Notes: generated by a model not told the origin, from the letters alone. A stretch of 64,000 bases of DNA from Daphnia carinata (GCF_022539665.2 NC_081334.1:4216001-4280000), one strand, 5' to 3'; numbered from the stretch's first letter, positions 11,923 to 21,518 are shown. Program-made: numbers and translations.

Positions 11923-13401
11923 ATGCTTTCGTTCACGGCCATGTCTGTCCTCCTACCGGCTTTCACGTTTGTAGGGTTTGCGGGACTCATCATTGGTTTC
12001 TGCATCCTTATCCACCAGAGCCCGTGTAGTCGTTCCAGCAATGGATTGCGACTACGGGGATTGTCTCGAGGACCATTTCGTCGACCAGATGTCGAATCCA
12101 CTCGATTCCGAAGTGACGATCACACTAGACACTTAATGGACACTCTAAAGGAAACCGGAATGGATCATGAGAACGCACCGGGCCTCGTTTCCCGCCTGCA
12201 CTGGTTGCATAGACTGAACCATTTCCTAGACATCCTCCATAACACCGAAGAGTCGATCCAGCATGTCGCGGCGGGAATTTCGATGCTGATGAATTATCAC
12301 GAAGCCCATCAGCAGGAAGCCGAAGAGGACCTTGTCAACCTTGTCTTCACACGAGTCCTGCAAGATGGTAACCTTTCGCACTTGTACGCAAAATTGTTTA
12401 AACGACTGAGGAAGGGCAGCGACAAGGCGTGGACTCTTAACATCGTCCGCCGTTTGTTCCAGCTATGCGTCGACGAATTCAATGCAGTATATCCCGAGTA
12501 CCAGGAGAGTGCCCTCTTGAAATGCAGAAGAGCAAATAACGTGAAACTTATGGCCTCCATGTTCAAGAGGGAACTGCCAGGAATACCGGACGATTGGATC
12601 ACCGACTGTGCAAACAGTTTGATCCGTCGAGTCGACCAGGACGTCAATGAGCAAACGGTCAAAGAGCTCCATCTCTTCGTCAAGACGCTATTGCTACCCG
12701 AACCGGGAGAAAACTGCGCTCCGATTCATCCATCCCGGCAAAGGCAACTGCTGGATTGCTTCGATGCGATTGAACGGGCTGCGTCTCCACGCAGGGTCCA
12801 GCCAACACCTGCGCCTGAGAAATTCGATGGTGAGAGCTCCGCAGAAGACGAGGATGTTGGTATGGATGGATGTGAAGCCGACACGGACTCAGAGTCAGAG
12901 ACAGCATCCGGTAGTGAAGATCGACGTCCGTTATTGTCACACTCGGACTCTGAATCAGAATGCGTGATTTGCTCGGATGGATACGAGGTCGAAGTGGGTA
13001 CTGATTCGGGTGAAACGGAAGATGACTCGGATACGGATGGGGATGAAACGAATGATGACACGGATACCGATGAGGACGAAACGGAAGAAGACACGGATAC
13101 GGATGATGATGAATCGGAAGGTGACACGGATAGGTATGATTTGAACCCAAAACCAGAGATGGAGAGAAAGACCGTAAAGCCTATAGGATTGATAGAGGGC
13201 ATTATCGTTTGGGTTCAAAAGGCCGTGAATGTAAGTGAGATGGCTAAAAAGAAGCTCGAAGATGAGAGATCTAAAATGCTGGAGGAGGAAAGAATTCTGC
13301 AAGAATATCGGGCTGAGATGCGTAAGAAAACTGCTGCCGCTGCGGAAAGACGAATTCTTAACAGCAGAATTCGCTACCCTGTTCGCACGCGAAGACATTA
13401 A
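11923..13401 (+). CDS. Intronless membrane-anchored MIF4G-like acidic protein (492 aa)
   Basis: First ATG at 11923; a second at 11941 has the better start context and would shorten the protein by six residues. Residues about 8-32 are a hydrophobic membrane segment or signal anchor. Residues about 95-270 resemble the MIF4G HEAT-type domain of eIF4G: DLVNLVFTRVL..LSHLYAKLFKRL, then RRLFQLCVDEFN, KLMASMFKRELP, ITDCANSLI and VKELHLFVKTLL in the family order. The C-terminal third is Asp/Glu/Ser/Thr-rich with an 11-residue repeat, followed by GLIEGIIVWVQ...MAKKK and a charged coiled-coil-like end. MIF4G domains act in translation or RNA decay; a membrane anchor on one is unusual. AATAAA at 13467 and 24 A's at 13500 suggest origin by retroposition. 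The MIF4G call is by eye and needs a profile search. Confidence 0.7.
   Translation: MLSFTAMSVLLPAFTFVGFAGLIIGFCILIHQSPCSRSSNGLRLRGLSRGPFRRPDVESTRFRSDDHTRHLMDTLKETGMDHENAPGLVSRLHWLHRLNHFLDILHNTEESIQHVAAGISMLMNYHEAHQQEAEEDLVNLVFTRVLQDGNLSHLYAKLFKRLRKGSDKAWTLNIVRRLFQLCVDEFNAVYPEYQESALLKCRRANNVKLMASMFKRELPGIPDDWITDCANSLIRRVDQDVNEQTVKELHLFVKTLLLPEPGENCAPIHPSRQRQLLDCFDAIERAASPRRVQPTPAPEKFDGESSAEDEDVGMDGCEADTDSESETASGSEDRRPLLSHSDSESECVICSDGYEVEVGTDSGETEDDSDTDGDETNDDTDTDEDETEEDTDTDDDESEGDTDRYDLNPKPEMERKTVKPIGLIEGIIVWVQKAVNVSEMAKKKLEDERSKMLEEERILQEYRAEMRKKTAAAAERRILNSRIRYPVRTRRH
13018..13134 (+). repeat. 33-bp in-frame tandem repeat coding an acidic 11-residue unit
   Basis: Three full copies (13018-13050, 13051-13083, 13084-13116) and a partial copy (13117-13134) encode EDDSDTDGDET, NDDTDTDEDET, EEDTDTDDDES and EGDTDR. 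Copies differ at synonymous and acidic-to-acidic positions, so the acidic character is kept. Antisense frames through it are also open, but only because of the repeat. Confidence 0.85.
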
Positions 13402-13466
13402 CGATCAAGCACGACCAAATGGCATAAAAAGTGAAACCGAATTACTTACTAAACTCTAAGTAAAGT

Positions 13467-13523
13467 AATAAATTAAGAAACTGGTAAGGATGAATTTGTA
13501 AAAAAAAAAAAAAAAAAAAAAAA
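13467..13523 (+). terminator. Poly(A) signal and genomic A tract after the MIF4G-like gene
   Basis: AATAAA at 13467-13472 is followed 27 bases later by 24 consecutive A's (13500-13523). This is the spacing of a cleavage and polyadenylation site frozen into DNA, as in a retroposed copy. A tracts are frequent in this genome, so coincidence is possible. Confidence 0.45.
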
Positions 13524-14083
13524 CAAGCGTGAAAGAGTCGCCGTTCTTGAAATTCCATCGAGTGGCACGATTCCCACTTCTGCGTAACTCTACAACTGTC
13601 TTTTTTAGGCAGTTCGCTAGAGCTACCGTTTCTGGGGATTCCACGAAATGGTTTGATTTCAAATCTGCGCAACTCATCAGCTGGGTTTTTTTTTTTCAAA
13701 GGATTCCTTACCAGTTTTCCGACGTATTACTTTATGGCCAGTTCTCAGTAGTCATTTGGATCTTCATTTCCGATTGTCATTTGGATCGTCGCAATTTTTT
13801 TTTATTTATTTGTTTTTTCGGCTTTGTCACATTAATTTGCTGTTTCAAGTAAATTACACAATAATTATTTCATTAAAAAAATCTCGTTAGTTTTATTATT
13901 ATTATAAGTTGAATTTCAAAACTTTTTAGTTTAATTACTCGAACTAAAAAGGATTTTTTCTTGAATAGGTAAACAGCTGGAAAATGGATCAAAACAATTG
14001 GGCCGCAACATCGACACGTGTACGTCCTCGCGCATGCACGGAAACGATTTATCACTGACGGTCCAATTCATTTTGTTGGCAAA
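13524..14083. other. Intergenic with a diverged duplication
   Basis: Two imperfectly similar stretches of roughly 40 bases lie near 13541-13580 and 13638-13674 (both begin ATTCCA and end CTGCG[T/C]AACTC). T tracts follow. No gene was called. Confidence 0.35.
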
Positions 14084-14520
14084 ATGCCCAATTTTCCAAA
14101 TCAAACAAGCCCGTAAGGTCTGTGGAACAATCCGCTTTCGTTCTTTACTTATTAAGGCTTTAGCAATCAAGCATTTCAATAGAAAATATCATTTTTTACA
14201 GAAGCTGCAATGCCTTTAAAGAAGGGCGAAAGCGGTGGAACAAAGGACAAAGAGCCTTGTCCGTCTATGAAAATCTGAGTCGTAGTAGTTGTCCAATGTT
14301 TTGGAACCCTGAAGCGAGAAACCTTGGCCAGCCACAAACAATAACTTTCAAGGTGGATGATCTGGCGCAGGTTTTCATTTCGGGAAACGGCTTTCTGCTG
14401 GAAGAAGTCAAATCTAAGCCGGTTCAACATTTCCTACCAATGTACAGACTATTAATAGACGCGTCGTTATGCAAGGTCGGTTCAAAAACTCGTTTTGAAT
14501 ACCTTGGTATATGTTGCTGA
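14084..14520 (+). CDS. Hypothetical two-exon protein (115 aa)
   Basis: Exons 14084-14112 (GTAAGG donor) and 14202-14520 (TTTTTTACAG acceptor) join in phase to give an ORF from ATG to TGA. The frame of the first exon is open further upstream to about 13970 and reads like protein, so extra 5' coding sequence or a fragment of a larger gene is possible. The product has mixed composition with segments such as CPMFWNPEARN and FKVDDLAQVFISGNGF. It has no signal peptide or membrane segment, and I do not recognise the family. The frame could also be left through a weak GTCGGT site near 14476. Real coding is more likely than not, but the ends are uncertain. Confidence 0.4.
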
Positions 14521-14659
14521 CATGTCACGTAAGCGTTTCCTGAATGGCACCGATATAAGGCATGCCGTTCGAATGTTTTCTCTCATTCTTAAGGTGTCGA
14601 TAACTGAACAACACTGCACTTTGGAAAGATTTCTAGAGAAAAATTTTAACTGTTAAAAA

Positions 14660-15005
14660 ATGGCAAGTCCGTTTGTTATCCTGCTTTGTTTTGTCGTCTC
14701 ATCAGCGCATTGGCGTAAGTTCATGCATTTCGAGTATAACAACAGTGCGTTTTCGCTCAATTTGATTAATTTTTCTCTTTTTTTTAAATTTTAAATCTCT
14801 AGGAAACGTGGAAGGACAAGCTGGCCAAGATGCTGTGATGGGCATGGGCTCTTTAGTAGGACCTGCAAATACTTTCAAATTGCAAACGTACGAGACGGAA
14901 GGACGGAGTGATCCCAGCGAATTTTTGGCCATGTGTTCCCTTTTCAGACAGTACATCTACATCCCTCCAGGACCGAAACCCACGTTTCGTTTTGTGTACC
15001 ACTGA
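14660..15005 (+). CDS. Small secreted protein, two exons (85 aa)
   Basis: Exon 14660-14714 encodes a good signal peptide (MASPFVILLCFVVSSAHW) and ends at a GTAAGT donor. Exon 14803-15005 follows a T-rich tract and TCTCTAG acceptor, and the joined frame ends at TGA. The mature part (about 67 aa) is Gly/Gln-rich at its start, then mixed, with a proline-rich end (IPPGPKPTF). It has a single mature cysteine and no family I recognise. It lies convergent with the PAN gene at 15470-15799. It may be a lineage-specific secreted peptide; the clean signal peptide at an exon border is the best support. Confidence 0.6.
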
Positions 15006-15469
15006 ATTTGTATCGGTGCAGAATTGTCTTTCCTTAAATCGATCTCTAACGACAAAATGATGTGCTTGTATCATAGGTAGAACCCATTTAGATTTGAACA
15101 GCAACAACAACGAAATCGCAATTAAAGATCGAGAGGAAATGCAATCCGATTATAGTTCCAACGTTGGAACTCTTCATTTTTTCGAATTTTGTATGACTAC
15201 TCCCATTTATCACAAGTTTTGTCTGAACTGTGTATTGTCATCCCATCTTAATGTTTTTATGTCAGCTAGCATAATTAAAATCACGTGATAATACTTGGCG
15301 AATTTATTGGCCAAAGCCATAGTAAATCACAAATCAATTCCAGAACGACTAACCGAACTGCTGTTGTGATGTTTGATGTAGTCGGCACTTTTAGTATATT
15401 GTTGCACATGTTACATATTATAAACAATCAATGATTGCCCTGCACTTGGGACGGACGTAAGGAGCGTGA
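15006..15469. other. Gap between convergent genes
   Basis: Holds the 3' flanks of the 14660-15005 gene (plus) and the 15470-15799 gene (minus). Nothing else seen. Confidence 0.4.
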
Positions 15470-15799
15470 TCAAGCACGACTTCTAACCCAACCACAGATG
15501 GCACCTTGCAGTTTATTTAAAGGGCTTGGGAGCTTAGCTTTCTTCATGTAACAGACGCCATTGTGATATGTGAAGTGGTTGCATTGAGGATTGGCGATGC
15601 AGACGCCGCCGCATTGCTCTCCTGTGCTGGGCTGTTGTGCGATGTCGTTATTCTCCCAGTCACAGTTCCACATCCAAATAACTTGGCCATTGTTTCCGTA
15701 ATTGTATACTTGACGAGGCTGTGAGTCATCGGCAGAGCTGAAGGCAATACCTGCCACCAGCAGCAGAAAGAACAAGCAAACTGGAGATGTCTGAGTCAT
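15470..15799 (-). CDS. Small secreted single PAN/apple-like domain protein (109 aa)
   Basis: ATG at 15799 and TGA at 15470. Residues 1-23 are a strong signal peptide (Leu/Phe/Val core ending IAFSSAD). The single cysteine domain reads CDWENND, TGEQCG, CIANPQC, HFTY, CYMKK, AICGW, the order found in the 1958-2299 gene and in the three repeats of the peroxidase; TGEQCGG.CIANP.C is closest to the first peroxidase unit. The 5' UTR is interrupted by an intron (15805-15942) with a GTAAGT donor and TTTTAG acceptor, and a TATA box lies at 16047-16054. So it is a complete promoter-to-stop gene. Likely an extracellular binding module; partner unknown. Confidence 0.8.
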   Translation of the reverse strand: MTQTSPVCLFFLLLVAGIAFSSADDSQPRQVYNYGNNGQVIWMWNCDWENNDIAQQPSTGEQCGGVCIANPQCNHFTYHNGVCYMKKAKLPSPLNKLQGAICGWVRSRA

Positions 15800-15804
15800 A
15801 GTTG

Positions 15805-15942
15805 CTAAAATGGTACGGTTTCCGGTTTCTGTTTAGTACAAAAGAACATTTGAAATACCACAAAATGCGAGATCTTTTTGTTAGTTGTATTGCTTTTCAG
15901 GTGACGTGAGACTTCTATTTGAATAAAATGAAGGTAACTTAC
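15805..15942 (-). other. 5' UTR intron of the 15470-15799 gene
   Basis: GTAAGT donor at 15942-15937 and TTTTAG acceptor ending at 15805, five bases before the ATG. The upstream exon would run to about 16020, as expected from the TATA box. Confidence 0.6.
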
Positions 15943-16046
15943 AAAAAAGTGAAGAGTATGATTATCGCTCGACGAAAAAGGTACGTCGTTTGCTGTCAAA
16001 GGAGTTGCTTCTGTCGACTGTGTCCTTTTCATGAAAAACCTTTGCC

Positions 16047-16054
16047 TTTTTATA
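16047..16054 (-). promoter_or_regulatory. TATA box of the 15470-15799 gene
   Basis: TATAAAAA on the minus strand, about 25-30 bases upstream of a probable start of transcription near 16020. It fits the 5' leader containing the intron at 15805-15942. Confidence 0.6.
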
Positions 16055-16755
16055 CTAGCATACTTGCATTAAACAAGTTTCTATTGATATGAAATATAGA
16101 GCTCTACCAAAAGGTCAATGTACCTTTATAGAAACTCAGAAATGGTTGTGGGAGGTGTGTTCTGTTCTACAAATGTCACATCTGGAAAAAAAAAAGGTAA
16201 TGCAGTCAAACTGGGTAATCAATTCTTGTTCTTTGTGCATTTTTTTATCTTTGGTTCTAATTACGTCTGCCCAGTTTTCGTCATGATAACGATTGAAACG
16301 ACTTGTTGCAAGGCTGGTATGATGAGTCCGGATTGACCTTTCGGTCATTACCCTCATTTCCTCCCCTTTGAGTTTACAGCTGTAGTTCTTGTGAGTTCAT
16401 TTTCTCCATCTCGTCTTCGAGGTGCATTGACATGTCATTTGCCATGTCCCACAATTTATCCTTTTCTAAAAAACGGGGGATCATTGTTCGGCTGAAATTA
16501 ACTATTGATATCATTATGTTCTTTTTGTTGTTGTTTTTTTTAATGTCACAGAGCTCTGAAGAGGACATCTGGTGTTCCAGATCTGTCTTCAGATGATGGG
16601 CTTGGGATGCCCTTTAGCCCCTATCTTTATGTTGCCAAATGATATTACCTGTCAGAAAAGAAAAGTGTTTTTTAACACCATATCTTCCCATATTTCACCA
16701 TAGTAAAATTTGAAGGTGAACGAAATATCTATACATATCAGTCTATATCAAATTC
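16055..16755. other. Intergenic; weak exon-like frame only
   Basis: A minus-strand frame at 16374-16500 (ending in a Glu/Met/Leu-rich helix-like stretch) follows a TTTCAG at about 16493, but no partner exon was found, so it is not called. Nothing else seen. Confidence 0.4.
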
Positions 16756-16761
16756 TTTATT
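16756..16761 (-). terminator. Possible poly(A) signal for the 16769-16951 ORF
   Basis: AATAAA on the minus strand starts 8 bases beyond the TGA of the small ORF. Confidence 0.35.
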
Positions 16762-16768
16762 GAATGAT

Positions 16769-16951
16769 TCATGATTGAAATTTTTGCAACGTAAAAGTAA
16801 AATCCATTTCCGGCAACAGTGCATTAAACAGTTCGTCGCTAGATGACGGGATTGCCATTTTTTTTATGCCTTCCTCCCATTTCGACTTCCTTTGCGCTTT
16901 GACGGAACACCACGTTGGCATGAACAAAGTAAATTGACCACTCTTATCCAT
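16769..16951 (-). CDS. Hypothetical small protein (60 aa)
   Basis: An ATG-to-TGA frame on the minus strand with AATAAA just after the stop. The product is mixed in composition (MDKSGQFTLFMPTW..., KWEEGIKKM), has no signal peptide, and I do not recognise it. It may be a short gene, the last exon of a longer one, or chance. No TATA box or splice-linked upstream exon was identified. Confidence 0.28.
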   Translation of the reverse strand: MDKSGQFTLFMPTWCSVKAQRKSKWEEGIKKMAIPSSSDELFNALLPEMDFTFTLQKFQS

Positions 16952-17634
16952 TTACTGCGCCGTCGTATTTCACTGTTTAACAGCGATTCTTTTTAAAATA
17001 TTCTTGGTAATACTATGACATTTATTGGACCTATTTTTTTTTCCATAGAAACATGATTCCCACCTCCTCACGAAATGAAGAGCCACCGTGCAATAAGGAA
17101 TGGGGATATCAGATTTCACAGTCGGTTTTTAAAAAACCAAATAGCTAATGGATTATTTAAGGTACGAGAGTGTCAGCAATCTTAAGGTAATAACTGCTAT
17201 TGTATAATAGGACTCTGGACTACAAATTTTACCTGAGCTGAGTAATGTTTTATCTGTCCGTTGAAAAATAGCAAACGATCCTTCTCATGTCCATCCACAT
17301 TGGTATAGGTCTAAAATGGAAGTGGTTGTTACATGGCAACCAGCTTTGGATTGCCTAGGTACAAATCATATTGAGTTAACATAAATCACTTTAATTAATC
17401 GTTACAGAAGCTCACCCAAATTACAGCCAACATCAAACAAGTTAGATTGAAACAAAGCAAGTAAGTTTCAAGAATGAGATAAGGGAAAAGAATTCTATCT
17501 GGAAAGAGTTGCAGGTCGACACAAACTCAGCGCAACAAGGTATTGTTCTGGTTCTCTTTTCTGATAAGCTTTTAGCCAATTTCTTCCCATTAGCAAATTT
17601 GATTTAGCTAGATTTGATTAGTTTCATTGGCTTG
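16952..17634. other. Intergenic; nothing assigned
   Basis: A spliceable plus-strand mini-ORF (ATG at about 17318, donor near 17360, acceptor near 17408) encodes only about 26 residues and is not called. Otherwise A/T-rich sequence. Confidence 0.4.
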
Positions 17635-17640
17635 TTTATT
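17635..17640 (-). terminator. Polyadenylation signal of the 17741-18527 gene
   Basis: AATAAA on the minus strand, about 100 bases beyond the stop codon. Confidence 0.5.
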
Positions 17641-17740
17641 TTAATTTCAATCATTTACAATTGTTTAGTGTGTCCGAATAGCCCTGCCACTCGTTGAATG
17701 ATTACGTTATGATTAAAGGCGATTTGTTTGGCATAAAGAT

Positions 17741-18527
17741 CTAAAAGTTTGGAAAGTTACTTAAACCGTCCTGGAAAAAATCGTGAAATTTGGGAAATTC
17801 AAATTCGCCATTATTCGCAAATCCTGCATTACCAACGCTGTTGATTACAGGTACTTTTTTGAGATTGGTGTGCCCTGGTCTGCGGTTATTTTCTGGCTTT
17901 TTTTTTAAATCTTCATAGTAAATTTGAGGGTATTGTGTGGTTGATTCAGGGTAATAAGGGAGTTCCTCATGGACGGTTGGGAAAAAAGGTGATTGTGGGT
18001 AGTCTGGGGTTGAATGAAATGGTGGGGTGTAAGCAGCGTTAGTAGGTGGTTCGGTGTAATAAACAAGAGGATAAATGAATGATGACGGATCGTAACTTGG
18101 AGTATGTAGAGATGAGTAAGGTCTTTGTGGCTCAGAATCGTAAGGCTTGTAGGCTGGCTGTGGGTTGTAGTCTGGGACTGATCCGTGTTGTTGTTTGGGC
18201 CATTCCAAACGTGATGGTAATTGAAGATTACTGTTCCCTTCTGGTGCATGATATCCGTTATAATGATGTCTTCCACGTGCTTTTATTTGATTTCGCAGGT
18301 CGCTAAGTTTGCCATGATTTTCGATGTCCGTCTGCCGACTGTTTTTCAACCGTAAAGGGTGGCCTACAAGCCTGGTGACCGCTATTGCCAAGAAAGCCAA
18401 AAGAACTAAAAACAGATGCTTTGGTAGTTGAATCGAAACAAAGAATCATTTAGATATTGTTGTTCCACTCTTTGAATTGAAGAAGAAAAAAAACTGGTAA
18501 GTAACTTACGTTGGAAATAAGTTGCAT
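17741..18527 (-). CDS. Secreted Pro/Tyr-rich protein, cuticle-like (231 aa)
   Basis: Exons 18510-18527 (Met-Gln-Leu-Ile-Ser-Asn, GTAAGT donor) and 17741-18418. Using the CAAAG acceptor at 18419-18420 keeps the frame and yields a strong signal peptide (MQLISNHLFLVLLAFLAIAV). The mature protein is rich in Pro, Tyr, Ser, His and Asn, with many PxY and YxP steps between about residues 80 and 180, and ends FPKFHDFFQDGLSNFPNF. There are no cysteines of note and no chitin-binding RR consensus that I can see. Composition suggests a structural extracellular or cuticle-associated protein (inference). A TATA box lies 116-123 bases upstream of the ATG and AATAAA about 100 bases after the stop, so the gene unit looks complete. 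Confidence 0.7.
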
Positions 18528-18642
18528 GTCCACAATTAGTAATGTTTTTCTGTGTTCTTTTAATACCAGGCTTTCCTTACTGGAGCTGTGATAGTGTTAA
18601 GCTCAAGAAGTTGACTGATAAACAAACTAGAGTACTGGGAAG

Positions 18643-18650
18643 AATTTATA
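18643..18650 (-). promoter_or_regulatory. TATA box of the 17741-18527 gene
   Basis: TATAAATT on the minus strand, giving a probable start of transcription near 18615 and a leader of about 90 bases. Confidence 0.55.
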
Positions 18651-21126
18651 CTCGACGGAAAAGGTTACACCCCTCTTCAGTAGAAACAGAAAGACATTCA
18701 AAGTTTCTCCGTTGCGCTGGCTTTCCCGTGTGAGATGGTGCGCGGTTGCGGGCTTGCTATAAGCTATTGATTCTTCGACCGCTTCAGCTTTCCTCACGTG
18801 GAGAACTTTAAATTTTTCTTACATTTTTCATGTTGATCGGTCAACATGTTGGCGAAAACAAACCGCAAAAAGGCGTTCAAAGATTCACGATAGTAAACCA
18901 GGATTTGCTAGCGAGTCCAAGTAGAGTACGTATTCGGCATGCCTCCAGGCATACAACCACTGATGAGAAAGTAGAATTATCCGCGCCAGCCAACGTGCAT
19001 AGCTTTCTATGGTTTTGTTTTTCGGTTCATATATGCAAGGCTCCATGTGATCCACGAAATAATTGCACTTTGTTGCTTGTATGCCTTAAAGGATAAAAAC
19101 GGATGAGTTACTGAGTAGAAGGTAAACCATGGCGGTATTATTACATTTATTTTTAATTATTACAGCTCCAGCAGAATGAGCTTTACATATCTTGTAACTG
19201 ACGATGAAAATTTTATTTTATGCAGCTGATTTGAGCATACCATGTGACTTACCTGAGGATAGCGTCGGCCGTCTTGGTTCCTCGGCTTCGAAGATCGTCG
19301 TTTTGATTAAGCTAGAATTCCTTATCAGTAGCTGTAGGAGATCTTTGCTAATTTACTGTGAAGCAGATTACAAAAATCGGAATGACGAATTCGCTTGATG
19401 AAGGTAAGTTTATTTGTTTAGAAATATTTGATTCGTTGTGTACTTTATGGGGTGTTTATTCACCGACGTTACCTTGAAACACATGCATGTCTGAGGGACC
19501 TAGTAGTGCCGAGGTCTTCGTAAAGCTTTAAAAATGGGCGTAGAGTTGGGTGATGTCTTTTAGATGGCGAATTTTAACTCAATCGTATTGGTTTTTATTC
19601 TCCTATTTCTTTGATATTATTGTTAGATCATGTAGAAATAGGTTGCAAAACAGAAGTTAAGCTTAAATGATTATCGGAGATGTAATCTTGTCATGTAAAA
19701 TTAACATAGTAATATTTTTCTTTGCCTCGTTTAAAAGCACGAAAGTAAACAACAGAGATTATTCTACATTGGTTGCATTATATAGCCACGTTTCTGCGTT
19801 ATCATTGTATTTTTTTTTTATCATTTCCTTTCTTTGTTGTGTATGTATCGCTTTCCCGAACAATCTTATCCTATCCTTGTCCATTCTTACACTTAAGATT
19901 GTGTATATACATGTACTACTTCTCGTGCATTTTGCATATGCATATGATACAGCTGCCAATTGATTCACTCATGTCGATTTATTTTATTTCCTTACTTTCT
20001 ACATTAATTTTTAATCTGCAAAACAAACACTAGAAAGCAATCCGGTGAATATGTGCTGCTATTTATGTGTAGAAACAGCCAATTTTTGGACAGAGGTAAA
20101 ACTAATCGTTAAATACTCAAAATTATGTCCATTCTAGAACGGATACGAGTTATTTTTACGCTACTATAAATGGGTATCAGTTACGTACGCGTTTGCATCA
20201 ATGTGACTTCACGCTAAAAAAAAATGGGACATGTAATTAATTACTTTTTTAATTCGTTTGATTAGAATTAAGAAAACTAGATGGCGTTGCTGAGCCCTCC
20301 TTTGTTTTTCATTTCCTGTCAGCAATGAAGTTTGTGTTCGAATATTTGTTAACTGTTAAAATTCCAATGGAAAGTTCTTTAAAAGAAAGTGGTGTGCGAC
20401 CTATTACTGTTAGTTTGTCATCCATGAAAAATCAATGTTTTGGAAGTGAAACCACATCAAATGAAATACATTTTGTGTAACAGTGTAACGGAATCTTATG
20501 ATCAGCTTGAAAGCTGTTAAACCCAAAATGTAAGCCATGCTGTGACTGATGCTTTCCACTGTGTTATTCTATTGCTCATTTAGAGGTATATAACTTATAC
20601 TTTGACCATTAGTATACCAGTTGACATGATTCTTCCTTGAATAACTAGTTTCTGAAATTACAGAACGATGGTGAATATGGAAGAACGTCACCACCAATAT
20701 GAATCTGATGGATAAGAATAGCAGCATCTCATTCATCGTCATTTGTCAGATCATCCCATGGCTATGATTCCCCAGCACAATTTCAGTAGTCTTCGTCATT
20801 TCTGCTGAATCAGCCAATACACATAGACAGGAACGCCAACTATTAATTCTAGGTATTTAAGGTTTCTTTTGTGATTAATATCTATTTTCTAAATCCTAAT
20901 ATCTCATTGTAGAACTGCCAAGTCTTCAATCGTCAGCAAAAACTCTGGCCCTACAATGTTTCCAGGCTTCGGATAACAGGCATAAGTAAAATAGCCTTCT
21001 GCATTATAATTACGCTAATAATCATATATTCCTCATGTAGTGACGAGTTTGTTTCATATTTATTATTTAGAACCACGCCATTTTCTTCTTCAATCCCACG
21101 CAAAATTGAAACCAAGATTCTAAATT
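18651..21126. other. Intergenic; no gene recognised
   Basis: Only short frames without splice-supported extension. AT-rich with several T runs; no RNA gene or transposon protein seen. Confidence 0.45.
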
Positions 21127-21199
21127 TTGCCCGTTCTACGCATCATCATCCGTCTTCGCCTCGCCCGTCACCCCGTCGTCGCCCCGTCTTCATCTCGTC

Positions 21200-21480
21200 C
21201 GTCACCCCGCCATCGCCTCGCCCGTCGCCGAGCCATCGCCTCGCCCGTCGCCGAGCCATCGCCTCGCCCGTCGCCGAGCCATCGCCGAGCCCGTCGCCGA
21301 GCCATCGCCTCGCCCGTCGCCGAGCCATCGCCTCACCCGTCGCCGAGCCATCGCCGAGCCCGTCGCCTCACTCGTCGCCGAGCCATCACCGAGCCCGTCG
21401 CCGAGCCATCGCCGAGCCCGTCGCCGCGCCATCGCTTCGCCCCGCCACTGCCTCGCCCATCGCCGTGTCATCGCCTCGTG
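21200..21480. repeat. GC-rich 23-bp minisatellite
   Basis: Tandem copies of a unit close to CGTCGCCGAGCCATCGCCTC plus GCC (23 bases), with variants in which GCCTCGCC becomes GCCGAGCC. The unit is not a multiple of three, so open frames on both strands (Arg/Ala/Pro/Ser-rich on plus, Arg/Trp/Gly/Asp-rich on minus) are by-products. GC content is far above the surroundings. Sequence at 21140-21200 is similar but more degenerate. Confidence 0.85.
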
Positions 21481-21518
21481 GTATCGTTATGTTTTTGTTT
21501 TGTATTATGTATAAAAAT

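Noticed and set aside
12680-13398. Three long antisense frames opposite the acidic gene
   Set aside because: They mirror the 33-bp acidic repeat and the biased codons of the sense gene; compositions are Ser/Val, His/Pro or Ile/Arg repeats with no domain.
16374-16568. Minus-strand exon-like frame with a helical end
   Set aside because: Only one weak acceptor, no donor partner or start; kept as unassigned.
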